Positions 42,101 through 47,638 of a DNA stretch of 64,000 nt are shown one piece after another. A program made the position numbers and the translations under genes. This DNA comes from Mytilisepta virgata (lineage: Eukaryota > Mollusca > Bivalvia > Mytilida > Mytilidae). The notes beneath the pieces were generated by a model, which searched no databases, was not told where the DNA came from, and saw only the letters and a program-made list of their open reading frames with translations. The DNA lies in assembly GCA_028015205.1 (NCBI GenBank), contig CM051520.1, positions 10,140,501-10,204,500 of the forward strand, read 5' to 3'. Position 1 is the first letter of the stretch. Every line of letters starts with the position of its first letter.

Positions 42101-43758
42101 TCAATTGGCTCAGTGGTTTGAGAGGAAAAGATCTTAAAAGCAAAGTTTACGCTGAATGCCGTCTTTAAAGGGCAAAAACTCCTATAAGGGGTCAATCAAC
42201 GATTTTGGTCATGTTGACTTATTTGTAGATCTTACTTTGTTGAACATTTTTGCTGTTTACAATTTGTCTTTATCTATAATAATATTCAAGATAATAACCT
42301 AAAACTGCAAAATTTCCTTAAAATTAAAAATTCAGGGGCAATAACCCAATAAAGGGTTGACCGATTCGTCTGAAAATTTCATGACAGGTAGATCTTGACC
42401 TGATGAACATTTTTACCCCATGTCAGTTTTGCTCTAATTGCTTTAGTTTTTGAGATATAAGACAAAAACTGCAGTTTACCCCTATGTTCTATTTTTAGCC
42501 ATGTCGGCCATGTTGGTTGACAGGCGGGGTCATCGGACACATTTTTTAAACTAGATACCCTAATGATGCTTGTGGCCAAGTTTGGTTCAATTTGGCCCAG
42601 TAGTTTCAGAGGAGAAGATTTTTGTAAAAGTTAACAGACGACGACGACGGACGACGGACGCCAAGTGATGAGAAAAGCTCACTTGACCCTTTGCGTCAGG
42701 TGAGCTAAAAAAGGTTTGTTGTTTGTCCTATAATTATTATCTGCAATACATAAACGTTATTGAACGCTGGACGTCATGACGTTGCCTGAAAAAATCACCA
42801 AAATTAGTAGCTTGATTGTATCTTCAGCAGCAGATACAACGAAATCAAGCATGGGGACCCCCAAATATTTTTATATCATCAGAAAGCTGGTGGATGAGGC
42901 AATATAATATTAGTTTTTCAAGAAACTGTAGGATTAACATCAATGGTTTTTATAGACTTTTCGAGCAAAATTGTCGAAAAATTGATGTTTTCCCTATCTA
43001 TCCTATGTTAAAAGTTGATTTCAGAACGCATTTTCAAAGGGTTATAGCAAAAAAATAAGCATGGGTACCCCCATTTTTTATTTCATATTCCAATGTATTT
43101 TTACTAGCTTTACATATTGCCAAAAAATTAGAAAACTGTAGGATACTTTCAATTACTTCACCTTGACCTTAATTGGAAATTGAGCAATTGTCTAAGTTTA
43201 AAAATTACTTAAGCTGACCAAAATGAACAATTTCTCAACAGATGATAACCTACCTTTGTTGCCAATAGTCATACATATTGTATTTTTCACTGCTGAAATG
43301 CCTCAAATATTTTGCAAGATCATGTTTTAAATATTTTGTCTGCAATAAATATTTTTTGGCATAAAAAAAAAGCATCACCATGACTGCTAGGACATATCTA
43401 ATTGTTGTAAAACTGTAATTCAGTCCTGACTTTTTTGCTAAAATATGCTGGATACACAGTAAGTTTAAAATTAAATGTAAATGTTTGCCTTTTAACTTAG
43501 TAACTTCATTGTTATGTCGTCCTCTTATGGTAATATTCTGAGTTCTCATATTCATTTCCACCTATAAAAATAAAGGCATCAAAACCCTCAGCAACTAAAT
43601 GAATTAGAGTGGGTGTTTATTTTGCTAAGAGCATGACAATGTGTTGTAATATTGAATATTATTGTATTTGAAACACTTGACAGTTGACAAGGAAGAAAAC
43701 TCACAGATTCAGCAGTATTACTAGGGCTAGGAGATCTCTGGACGGTTACTAAAGCCAT
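1..43758 (-). CDS. ssh: Slingshot cofilin phosphatase, 5' 14 coding exons (partial, runs off left edge)
   Basis: Slingshot enzymes are dual-specificity phosphatases that remove the inhibitory phosphate from cofilin/ADF and so promote actin turnover; they act in the cytosol on F-actin. I joined 14 exons by GT-AG sites and phase: 1392 nt, 464 codons, no stop. In order: family N-terminus MALVTVQRSP (1-10); SSH-N region including FTVKGAA and QDTEESVILGVDF (about 62-270); DEK_C region (about 265-330); LYLGSEWNASN; phosphatase domain with REIDNFFPG, the presumed acid-loop Asp in EWDCEETDLL, and the HCX5R signature HCKMGISR with Cys412 and Arg418. Introns are long (intron 1 7.5 kb, intron 2 11.4 kb, intron 3 12.6 kb) and full of repeats. 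The end of the catalytic domain and the C-terminal tail lie outside the window. I cannot say which vertebrate paralogue is closest. Identity is from recalled family sequence; the exon structure is read directly. Confidence 0.95.
733..793 (-). CDS. ssh: ssh coding exon 13 (catalytic loop)
   Basis: 61 nt with acceptor CTTTCAG and donor GTGAGT. Reads EKNGRILVHCKMGISRSAST. HCKMGISR is the HCX5R active site, with nucleophile Cys412 and phosphate-binding Arg418. All catalytic residues are intact. Confidence 0.97.
1250..1339 (-). repeat. Repeated copies of ssh exon 12 donor junction
   Basis: On the minus strand the junction AAAGTCAG/GTAAAT of exon 12 recurs twice downstream in the intron (near 1303-1316 and 1254-1267), each followed by a similar ATGTAGAAATC stretch. 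A third weaker copy ends near 1212. Confidence 0.85.
1340..1486 (-). CDS. ssh: ssh coding exon 12 (phosphatase domain, acid loop)
   Basis: 147 nt with acceptor CATTTCAG and donor GTAAAT. Reads VHHIMNISREIDNFFPGI, then YYNIKEWDCEETDLLKHW and ISKV. REIDNFFPG and the Asp of EWDCEETDLL (general acid position in the family) are conserved. Copies of both its acceptor side and its donor side lie in the flanking introns. Confidence 0.96.
1598..1829 (-). mobile_element. tRNA-derived SINE copy
   Basis: On the minus strand, from 1826: a tRNA-like head with box A (GGTGGACGAGAGG) and box B (GAGTTCGAATCTC, 1743-1755), followed by a body containing the gtactccggcttcctcc core. It is the same body as the copy at 33789-34010. 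Inserted in ssh intron 11 in the same sense as the gene. Confidence 0.75.
1843..2000 (-). repeat. Two decayed copies of ssh exon 12 acceptor side
   Basis: Sequence at about 1843-1902 and 1903-2000 repeats 1441-1545, covering the intron end, the acceptor and the start of exon 12 (gaaaaagttgtcaat and tgtaccctgaaat are shared). Both copies have lost an open, full-length exon. Confidence 0.75.
2502..2677 (-). CDS. ssh: ssh coding exon 11 (DEK_C region and start of phosphatase domain)
   Basis: 176 nt with acceptor TTTTTCAG and donor GTACGT. Contains LRTKLEEQMNMKLDKWKSYI and LTILGQMDSPTLIKDYLYLG then SEWNASNIEEL, strongly matching the family's EMLLILGQMDKPS and HLYLGSEWNASNLEEL. Confidence 0.96.
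3084..3171 (-). CDS. ssh: ssh coding exon 10 (DEK_C region, first half)
   Basis: 88 nt with acceptor TTTTTTAG and donor GTAAGT. Reads DEIAFLKTVRAELKNVMMKE then DLDEATSKY, matching ERLIKAKLRSIMMSQDLENVTSKE of Slingshot. This begins the DEK_C helical region. Confidence 0.93.
3221..3540. repeat. 80-bp tandem array, 4 units
   Basis: Units begin agaatccacacat at 3223, 3303, 3383 and 3462 and are nearly identical apart from T-run length and a few bases in the last unit, so the array is young. It lies about 50 bp upstream (in transcription order) of ssh exon 10. Confidence 0.95.
3690..4720. repeat. 157-bp degenerate tandem array, about 7 units
   Basis: A unit with ctgtatgtagatg, gcaataaggtttt and ggggcccacaggggttg recurs at 3734, 3891, 4048 and 4205 (spacing 157 each) and then more irregularly at 4335, about 4510 and 4661, increasingly diverged. 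It fills most of ssh intron 9. Confidence 0.88.
4835..4894 (-). CDS. ssh: ssh coding exon 9
   Basis: 60 nt with acceptor TTTCAG and donor GTAAGT. Reads HFTEDLLFFKAEPVLLPTD. This is the variable linker before the DEK_C region; the call rests on perfect phase on both sides and the equivalent linker in homologues. Confidence 0.87.
5490..5624 (-). CDS. ssh: ssh coding exon 8
   Basis: 135 nt with acceptor AATTCAG and donor GTAAGT. Reads FTLQSLNKLVAIARDNKY, then SHTWISFYESSINSD and RRINDW, matching the SALQVLHKACEVAR and YYESCI region. The acceptor and the first ~50 nt are repeated several times in the upstream intron (see 5641-6860). Confidence 0.95.
5641..5796 (-). repeat. Tandem partial copies of ssh exon 8 acceptor end
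   Basis: Two ~82-bp units, each carrying the intron end (TTATAAATCAG or AATTCAG) and the first ~50 nt of exon 8 read on the minus strand, followed by a shared spacer. The second unit is interrupted at 5796 by the insertion 5797-6745 and resumes at 6746. Confidence 0.9.
5797..6745. mobile_element. hAT-like non-autonomous insertion, 949 bp
   Basis: Ends CAGGGTTTGAA and TTCAAACCCTG are inverted. AATTA occurs on both flanks (5792-5796, 6746-6750); a hAT would normally give 8 bp, so the family call is tentative. It contains two strong hairpins (5922-5941 with CACCTCGC arms; 5960-5978 with CCCCCAGA arms) and a 3' tandem stretch with repeated gggcgac and ttggcccacac. Short ORFs inside are not recognisable as transposase. 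Confidence 0.65.
6746..6860 (-). repeat. Further copies of the exon 8 acceptor unit
   Basis: Continues the array after the inserted element: one full unit (about 6761-6842) and a partial one. The insertion therefore happened after the tandem duplication. Confidence 0.88.
7525..7590 (-). CDS. ssh: ssh coding exon 7
   Basis: 66 nt with acceptor TTTACAG and donor GTGAGT. Reads GFSITSAGNRLVFKPVTVQV then MW, matching GGFSVSTAGRMHIFKPVSVQ. Phases join exons 6 and 8. Confidence 0.94.
7706..9455 (+). mobile_element. Helentron-like (HINE-type) element, copy 1
   Basis: Head with AGGCTCC/GGAGCCT hairpin followed by gctcacctg; tail with tccctttggg hairpin and cacgtgagctaa. The interior is made of ~165-bp units containing gttaaactaagttcgg and ggccatcttggt. 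It is interrupted by an opposite-facing copy (8597-9258). Confidence 0.65.
8597..9258 (-). mobile_element. Helentron-like element nested in copy 1
   Basis: Starts on plus with agctcacctggcc hairpin and ggcgtccggcg and ends ggtgagtgatacatgctc...gcctcttgtt, i.e. tail to head. It splits the cttttttctatttttag motif seen whole in other copies (e.g. 42000-42020), which fixes the insertion point within a T run. Confidence 0.65.
9672..9856 (-). CDS. ssh: ssh coding exon 6 (SSH-N core)
   Basis: 185 nt with acceptor TTTACAG and donor GTAGGA (a weaker donor). Contains KYMAVV, KQDTEESVILGVDF, ATIGLVLPVWADTHI and LDGDG, the most recognisable part of the SSH-N region, which in this family contributes to F-actin-dependent activation. 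Confidence 0.95.
9974..10351. mobile_element. TTAA-flanked MITE, copy 1
   Basis: TTAA at 9974-9977 and 10348-10351. The element 9978-10347 has inverted ends GGATGTTC / GAACATCC. Its body is similar to copy 2 (cagaatcc..tggttttat; caaattttcaatggcct against caaattttcaaggcct). TTAA duplication is typical of piggyBac transposition. Confidence 0.7.
10352..11082. other. ssh intron 5 stretch, nothing recognised
   Basis: AT-rich intronic DNA between the TTAA MITE and exon 5. I see no exon, RNA gene or clear repeat. Confidence 0.6.
11083..11147 (-). CDS. ssh: ssh coding exon 5
   Basis: 65 nt with acceptor CATTTTAG and donor GTAAGT. Reads DIQSHLESMIALLRRQDTIAL, matching the family's GDLPQHLQVMINLL region. 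The split codon joins exon 4 as Gly. Confidence 0.93.
11933..12033 (-). CDS. ssh: ssh coding exon 4 (SSH-N start)
   Basis: 101 nt. Reads FSESYFTVKGAALILPQ and on, matching the conserved SESFFMVKGAALFL region of Slingshots. Donor GTAAGA. The acceptor is probably TTTGTAG at 12034; an alternative TTTCAG six bases further in would remove the first two residues and keep the frame. Confidence 0.93.
12356..12508. repeat. Palindromic MITE-like element
   Basis: 35-bp arms (12356-12391 and 12474-12508) with one indel between them (ATAACTAATTCAAGAATTTG outer part), and an 80-bp GC-richer centre. Confidence 0.8.
13763..13935. repeat. Minisatellite gattgggaatggaagtttga
   Basis: About seven degenerate 20-24-bp units of gattgggaatggaagtttga. 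Confidence 0.88.
14292..14660. repeat. Direct repeat A, left copy
   Basis: Contains a self-complementary block (14301-14420: cagtcatg...catgactg, gtgagatgggacaattccac) followed by a segment ending gtcatgtgatgtgagatgcat. A diverged direct copy occurs at 15590-16090. Confidence 0.7.
14710..15590. repeat. Large fold-back (inverted repeat), arms ~400 bp
   Basis: The left arm (about 14710-15150) is the reverse complement of the right arm (about 15185-15590) with a spacer of ~35 bp around 15165. Shared blocks include gcaagacggaaaaatctcag, caccggtg, the ttggagacca segment and gccaccgacgagtgaaac. Apparent ORFs on both strands are shadows of the symmetry. Confidence 0.9.
15590..16090. repeat. Direct repeat A, right copy
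   Basis: Repeats the left copy (14292-14660) in the same orientation: gtgagatgggacaattccac, accatgactgattatttttc and gtcatgtgatgtgagatgcat. It therefore brackets the fold-back. Confidence 0.7.
16091..17782. other. ssh intron 3 stretch, nothing recognised
   Basis: AT-rich DNA. ORFs at 16088-16315 and 16776-16994 are short, lack recognisable motifs and run through T-rich sequence. Confidence 0.55.
17783..19985 (+). mobile_element. Helentron-like element, copy 2 (full length)
   Basis: Head AGGCTCT/AGAGCCT hairpin at 17786-17801 and gctcacctgg; tail TGACCC/GGGTCA hairpin and caggtgagcta. Interior units start (ctatgttaaac) at 18457, 18622, 18789, 18956 and 19123, so the period is ~167 bp; one half-length unit of ~80 bp starts near 18212. 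No ORF of transposase size, so non-autonomous. Confidence 0.72.
20015..20399. mobile_element. TTAA-flanked MITE, copy 2
   Basis: TTAA at 20015-20018 and 20396-20399; ends GGATGCTTGGTC / GACCAGCGATCATCC. Same family and length class (377 bp) as 9978-10347. Confidence 0.7.
20400..24674. other. ssh intron 3 stretch, mostly unrecognised
   Basis: Apart from the 27-bp array (22557-22775) I see only AT-rich sequence and short unsupported ORFs. Confidence 0.55.
22557..22775. repeat. 27-bp tandem array, 8 units
   Basis: Units of aacttggtaaatttctagta-tatttaa; starts of cttggtaa at 22564 and 22591, then 22618 and on, a 27-bp period. Each unit contains a ggtaag/ggtaaa donor-like hexamer on plus, which is antisense to ssh. 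Confidence 0.92.
24675..24746 (-). CDS. ssh: ssh coding exon 3, probable cassette exon
   Basis: 72 nt (24 codons) with acceptor TTTATTTCAG and donor GTGAGA. In the frame set by exons 2 and 4 it is open and reads SKSALKRLKKLFHTVRFISK and on, a basic amphipathic segment. Because its length is a multiple of three, exon 2 to exon 4 also joins in frame. Vertebrate Slingshots as I recall them lack this segment, so it may be optional. No other member of the family confirms it here. Confidence 0.6.
26625..27190 (+). mobile_element. Penelope-like retroelement fragment with inverted flanks
   Basis: Open frame 26784-26978 reads KPVASHFNGHSI and later YRRIRES, CNTQKEGLN, which resembles the end of the GIY-YIG endonuclease of Penelope-like elements. 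It is bracketed by a perfect 28-bp inverted repeat (26741-26768 and 26964-26991), and the symmetry continues outward (ctgatgaag/ccaatgaag, ctccaaaatatt, tttgcgtttt). The reverse transcriptase is absent. Family call is from recalled motifs. Confidence 0.5.
29220..29610 (-). repeat. Tandem array containing repeated donor-like motif
   Basis: The motif acttacc-gtcagtattttctgta recurs five times (near 29226, 29276, 29392, 29496, 29583). Two ~104-bp long units (29319-29422, 29423-29526) are nearly identical. Read on the ssh strand each copy gives GACAG/GTAAGTTT or similar. Confidence 0.85.
31552..32500. repeat. 174-bp tandem array with poly-G end
   Basis: Five units with gatggcatactggtaccccc, ccatgttttgctatgg and ggaggtgcacta start near 31557, 31726, 31900, 32074 and 32249. 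The array ends in gttgcggatacaaagg, ggacacaacgaatactata and a run of 12-13 G. It has the layout of another non-autonomous element with internal satellite units. Confidence 0.82.
33789..34010 (-). mobile_element. tRNA-derived SINE copy, diverged
   Basis: Shares the body of the 1598-1829 copy (aggaagcc.gagtacccagag, then tggcaatccttgtcaat and cgaacacaccccgcca). The tRNA-like head is decayed and box B is disrupted. Confidence 0.7.
36183..36238 (-). CDS. ssh: ssh coding exon 2
   Basis: 56 nt with acceptor AATTACAG and donor GTATGA. Encodes an acidic then basic stretch (EEVDTEDGSNLKSPNRSR, then a split codon), equivalent to the acidic region that follows the start in other Slingshots. It ends with two bases (AG) that complete a codon either with exon 3 or directly with exon 4. 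Confidence 0.85.
36917..37091. repeat. Palindromic MITE
   Basis: Arms 36917-36968 and 37039-37091 are inverted (agttatggaatttttccacc against ggtggagaaattccataact). The interior is also partly self-complementary, so the whole 175 bp could fold. Confidence 0.85.
37391..37502. repeat. Palindromic MITE, second member
   Basis: Arms agactctaccattgtttttt (37391 on) and its inverse ending 37502. The interior cgaaaatttaactatctcga resembles the interior of 36917-37091, suggesting one family. Confidence 0.78.
37768..38665 (+). mobile_element. Helentron-like element, copy 3 (no central units)
   Basis: Head aggctctaaagagcat and ttcacctgg; tail aaagctcacttgacc, truncated before the final ggtgagct. It lacks the 167-bp units and keeps the tail half with cccctatgttctattttta and aactagataccctaatgatg. 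Confidence 0.6.
38666..39922. other. ssh intron 1 stretch with LINE remnant
   Basis: Beyond the LINE remnant (38770-39480), the part 39500-39922 has short ORFs and a somewhat higher CG content but no feature I can name. Confidence 0.5.
38770..39480 (-). pseudogene. Decayed LINE reverse-transcriptase C-terminal fragment
   Basis: Minus-strand translation contains CILGVRRKSTNSLIMAELCR-FPLF (39440-39340) and, after a stop and frame damage, NCSKRSILSKFTIRSHQFEI (about 38985-38925). Both blocks resemble the C-terminal part of molluscan non-LTR retrotransposon proteins (LGV.RST...E.GRFPL; KFRLS.H.L.IE). Broken and incomplete. Confidence 0.6.
40614..40762. repeat. Minisatellite ggaataagtaacgaataa
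   Basis: About six imperfect units of ggaataagtaacgaataa with short extensions (ggaatat, ggaataagg). The open frame across it is an artefact of the repeat. Confidence 0.9.
40899..42710 (+). mobile_element. Helentron-like element, copy 4 (full length, nested)
   Basis: Same head, ~167-bp units and tail as copy 2, with strong similarity along most of the length. It is inserted into the larger TTAA-flanked element 39927-43168. Confidence 0.72.
43705..43758 (-). CDS. ssh: ssh coding exon 1 (start codon)
   Basis: Encodes residues 1-18, MALVTVQRSPSPSNTAES, which matches the conserved Slingshot N-terminus. The start codon is the plus-strand CAT at 43756-43758. The donor GTGAGT follows at 43704-43699, and the exon ends in phase 0. 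The 5' untranslated part continues upstream to an unknown start. Confidence 0.93.
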
Positions 43759-44040
43759 GTCTTCACAAAAAGGAATTCAAAATTTGGCTAAAGTAAAGCT
43801 ACATCTCAGTTCTGATGACAATAACAAAACAACAAAAACATTCACATTCTCTTCCTTCTTTAAAAGTGTTCGATTTCCGTCACATGCGTGTTTTGCCGGA
43901 AGTTCAAATATGGAAAATAAAACGTTCGACTGAATCAGACTTTTACTTCCTCCTAGCAACGTTGATGGTGGAATAGTAACAATTTTCAAAAAACGATCAT
44001 CGTTACGATGTTCCTTTAATACTCATATTTTCCCCATAGT
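43759..44040. promoter_or_regulatory. Probable promoter region upstream of ssh
   Basis: On the minus strand, this lies directly 5' of the ssh start codon. An ETS-type CCGGAAGT (43896-43903, read on plus) sits about 140 bp upstream of the ATG, and local sequence has more CG than the surroundings. No TATA box is evident. The plus-strand gene starts within about 3.3 kb, but its first exon is not identified. Inference only. Confidence 0.35.
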
Positions 44041-44838
44041 GGTAAGTAAATTAAGCGGTAAGGATCAGAATGCTCAAACTGTTAATACCTTGTTACTCTA
44101 TAAAGAGTTAACAGGAGATGTACAGATTAACACAATAATCAAATTCAAATGGCTGCAACTTAAATTTACCTGTGAACAGGTAATTGTTTTAATTGAAAAT
44201 ACAGATGATGTTTTTACAACAATAAGAAAAGAGGATAATGTGAAACATGTATGACCTGGAAAGCGAGCGAAGCAAAAGGTTTTTCGCCTTTCGGTATTTA
44301 CGGCAAAATGTGACACTTCATCTGTATATTATTTGGGTGCATTTTTTTTTTGACAGTAAACGATGTCAAGGTCAGGCACTCCTGTGGTAAAATACAACAA
44401 TCCAGAAACAAATGTTTTGTGTATAAGTCATTTAATGACCTCTCATAACATCTTGTTTCCCTCTAAAAATAGAACAAACACATGCGGTATTTATAAACAA
44501 AACAAAATTGCATCAAGTGGAGGAACACACATAGGAAGACCTGACTAATATTTTACCTTAGGTTCTTTATATTATACTCAAACATCATTCTCAGACCAAA
44601 ACATTATCATTTACAAACATGATACATGTAGTATAATTATTAACTCAATCCAAAATCATGGTTATCATACTTCCCTCTGTCTATATCACCCAGCTTAGCC
44701 ACTCTAATCTCCGTAATAAGGCTTTATGACGTATGAGGAGAAGTTATCAGTGAAGTCACGTTATCAAGCTTACCTCCAGTAGAACAACAAAGCCTAAAAA
44801 ATGCCTTACAGGAGCAACTAAAATGTACAGATTTGTAC

Positions 44839-45006
44839 GATAACCAGATTGTTGCGTTTTCTGTGTAAATATATTGTAAAATATCAGCCGCTCAACACAA
44901 TATGAATCGTTTAGGCTTGTTCTCTGCTCTCACAGGCCAAAGACCTTCATATTGTGGCTCGCAGCTGATATTTTACGATATTAATGTGCAGAAAACCTGA
45001 TAATCT
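44839..45006. repeat. Palindromic MITE-like element
   Basis: Arms of ~55 bp: ttgtaaaatatcagccgc with cacaatatga on the left, tcatattgtg with gcagctgatattttacga on the right. About 40 bp of unpaired centre. Confidence 0.8.
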
Positions 45007-45669
45007 ATATTTATTATTTTTTCTATTTTGAAATATTGTTGGAAGGCATTCATGTTACAAGTTGGGTGCCAATTTTAATTTTGAATATGATTTTAGTTAC
45101 AATAATGATTTAATTTTGACTCTGGAAATTTTAAGTATTAACGGATGAATTAAACAAGGATATAGAAACAAATTAATTCTTCATTTAATTGATTTTACAA
45201 TTTTCAACGATGAACCTTAAACAAGTGCACGACTCTTTTGTGTCTGTGTTGCTTATGTAAACGATACATGAATGACATCATTGACAAAAACATTTCAGAA
45301 ACAAATGGATTAAACGACTACAAGTACGCAAGTAGTCATTCACATTGTTTAGGTCAGAAAGAAATGCACCCTTTATTCTCTGAGATTTGATTCCAAGTGG
45401 TTTCTTTTGTATTTCTTTTACTTTGTGTATATTTTCATAGTTTAAAAAGTTGATGTAAGTCCATAAATAATTTATATTGTTCAAGTTACTATTTATTCAC
45501 GTATGATAACATTAGAAGTAAATGGCTAAACGAGATTTCAAATGGATGGTGCCATGTTGTTGAAACTTTTTTGACACCTCTACCTTAAAGTGTTCATTTT
45601 TACTTTAAAATATTAAATTTCTTTATTCATTGGCTTTGGTGATTAATAAAAATGATTTGGAAAATACAA

Positions 45670-45960
45670 AAATTTTAGAAAATCATTAGGTGAAAAATCT
45701 AAGTCTTTGCTGTACTATTAAACAAATTCCAAAGAAAGATCAGGCATATCATGAAAGAAATAGTAGAATAGAGAATGGAAACAGGAAATGTGTCAAAGAG
45801 AGAACAACCCGACCAAAAAGCAGAAAACAGCTCAAGGCTACCAATGGGTCTTCAATGCAGCGAGAAAATCCCGCACCTGGAGGTGGGCTTCAGCCGGCCC
45901 CTAAACAATAATGCATACTAGTTCAGCATCACGTCTGAACATGCTGATGTACACTGATAA
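45670..45960. mobile_element. Mussel-type interspersed repeat
   Basis: The stretch with gtgtcaaagagagaacaacc, ccaatgggtcttcaatg and gcccctaaacaa is one I recognise as widespread in Mytilus genomic and transcript sequence. Class unknown to me. The open frame 45690-45911 is within it and is not a gene. Confidence 0.6.
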
Positions 45961-47019
45961 CAGAACCTCTGCTCTCGTTTAAATAATGTTAGAAATTTGG
46001 ACTTCTGACTGGCCTCGACAAAAAAAATTGCAACTCAATAATTTCATACGTGATTATAAAAGGACTCACCCAGAAAAATTCTATGAGAAACCCTGCATTG
46101 TAGGAAATCCTAATTGTTATTTAAGATGTGGAGGGTTTTTCATCAATAAAGAAGTTAACGAAGTATATTGGACACATAGTAAAGTCATCTTAGGGGAGAA
46201 TTTAATGATGATTGTAATTTCTTTAAGTAAGGAATTTTTCGTCCTTTAAATTTATTATTGATTTTGCCAGGGTTTAGTTGCCTCAGTTTTTTACATAGCA
46301 GAATAACAAGCTTGAAATCCTTCATACACTTTTCAACTTAAAATTGACAGGAATTTTTAAGCATTAATAAGAAAACGTCCAACAGTTAAAAAAGTGAATG
46401 TGACAGCTAGCATCCCACAATATTGAAGTTTGAATGTGATTATGAAATCTGATGTGTGGGGATGATCTTCAGTATTTTGAGAGAAAACCCAACACAGCTT
46501 TTAAAGTTTGATTATTAACTTGTTTTATATTTCCAATGGTAAATTGACGACACAGATATCACATCCCTTGGATACAGACATTTACATGTAGGTAAATCAT
46601 GACAGTGTGGATCCTGCAATCTTCTTAACAATTTATGCATCAGTATTTGGATTAGGTTTTTGATTCTTTCATTGTTGTAAACATCTTGTGTACAAATGGG
46701 AATTTTTTTTTTCACATTTGTTTTAAAACAAATGCAATAACTTTAATAATTTTGTAATGTACCATGGGGAGGTTTCAAACAGTGAAGAAGGAAAACAGAG
46801 ATTTTTTTCAGAGTAACCATAGCAAAGTATAATATGTAAATAAACATTTATAACTGAGAAATCTTTGAAGAAGAATTTAGATTTACACAAACAACAATGT
46901 ATATTTCGGTTTGTTTCTTCTTGTTTATTATCTTTATTTTAATTATTGATCAAGCTGTTTCTTTTCTGCCATTTGAAGTCATTTCCAAAATAAATTTTTA
47001 GATATTATTTGTTTTATAG

Positions 47020-47638
47020 ACTGTAAAATGGCTGAAGTTTTGCCACCTAAACCTAACTCTGGACGAATAGGAAGTCCAACAAAGAGAGTCAGTATGACTA
47101 CTCCACAAAGTCCTGGTAGTGGGAGACAGTCTTTGACCCCAGGCAGTGGAAAACATACGCCAACTGGATCAGATTACATGAGGCCTGTCGTACGAAGTGC
47201 TGTAAGGAGATGGAAAAGACTTCATGAACAAAACATGATGGAAAAGTTGGTTGGTATGAGAAATGAGAAGAAAAACAGTACCAGAAGTTCTAGAGAGGAT
47301 GCAAGAAAATTGGCAAGGAAAATTCCAACTGAAATTCTTGCTAAACAGTGGTTGAATGATAATGAAGCTACCTTGGAAATAAGGGCCTATCTGGTCGACA
47401 AAGTTCTACCTACTTTGATTTTGGGAGTAGAAAAACTGTTAACAGAAGCAGACAAGAAAGGATTGACAGAAGAAAATGAAGAGGACCCTAATTTTAATCC
47501 AATCAATTTTCTTGCACAATATTTAATGAGAAACAATCCTAAATACAGCAATTTCTCAGAAGCATCACCATATGTTAGAGGTTTGAGAGAAGTGGCTGAG
47601 GAACTCCGGAGACAGCTATTTAATATTGAAGATAACAG
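47020..47638 (+). CDS. EFCAB5: EFCAB5-like exon with start codon (coding from 47028)
   Basis: Acceptor TTTTATAG at 47012-47019, then 8 nt before the ATG (aaaATGg context). Encodes residues 1-204, including the DPY-30-like pair. The donor is GTTTGT at 47639. Reading past the donor adds [12 protein letters not shown], which is intron. The acceptor implies at least one upstream exon, probably non-coding, that I could not locate. Confidence 0.88.

Larger units (their letters stand above)
39923..43172. mobile_element. Large TTAA-flanked non-autonomous element with nested insertion
   Basis: TTAA at 39923-39926 and 43169-43172. Inverted ends of 21 bp (GGTCAAGGCGAAGTAATTGA and its inverse TTCAATTACTTCACCTTGAC) have one mismatch. 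Without the Helentron-like insertion (40899-42710) it would be about 1.4 kb. The interior includes a 25-28-bp minisatellite (40614-40760) and two tandem aagcatggg.acccccattt units. No transposase seen. Confidence 0.65.
44041..47019. other. Region between the two start codons
   Basis: Contains a palindromic element (44839-45006), a mussel-type interspersed repeat (about 45670-45960) and otherwise AT-rich sequence with short unsupported ORFs. A non-coding first exon of the EFCAB5-like gene should lie here or a little upstream, because 47020 is preceded by a clear acceptor. Confidence 0.5.

Noticed and set aside
44039..44548. ORFs at 44039-44254 and 44363-44548 as first coding exons of the plus-strand gene
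   Set aside because: No recognisable motif, no strong donor in a phase that joins 47020, and the 47028 ATG already has a good context.
45690..46249. Two plus-strand ORFs as a separate small gene
   Set aside because: The first lies in a mussel interspersed repeat; the second has no recognisable motif, splice pattern or composition change.
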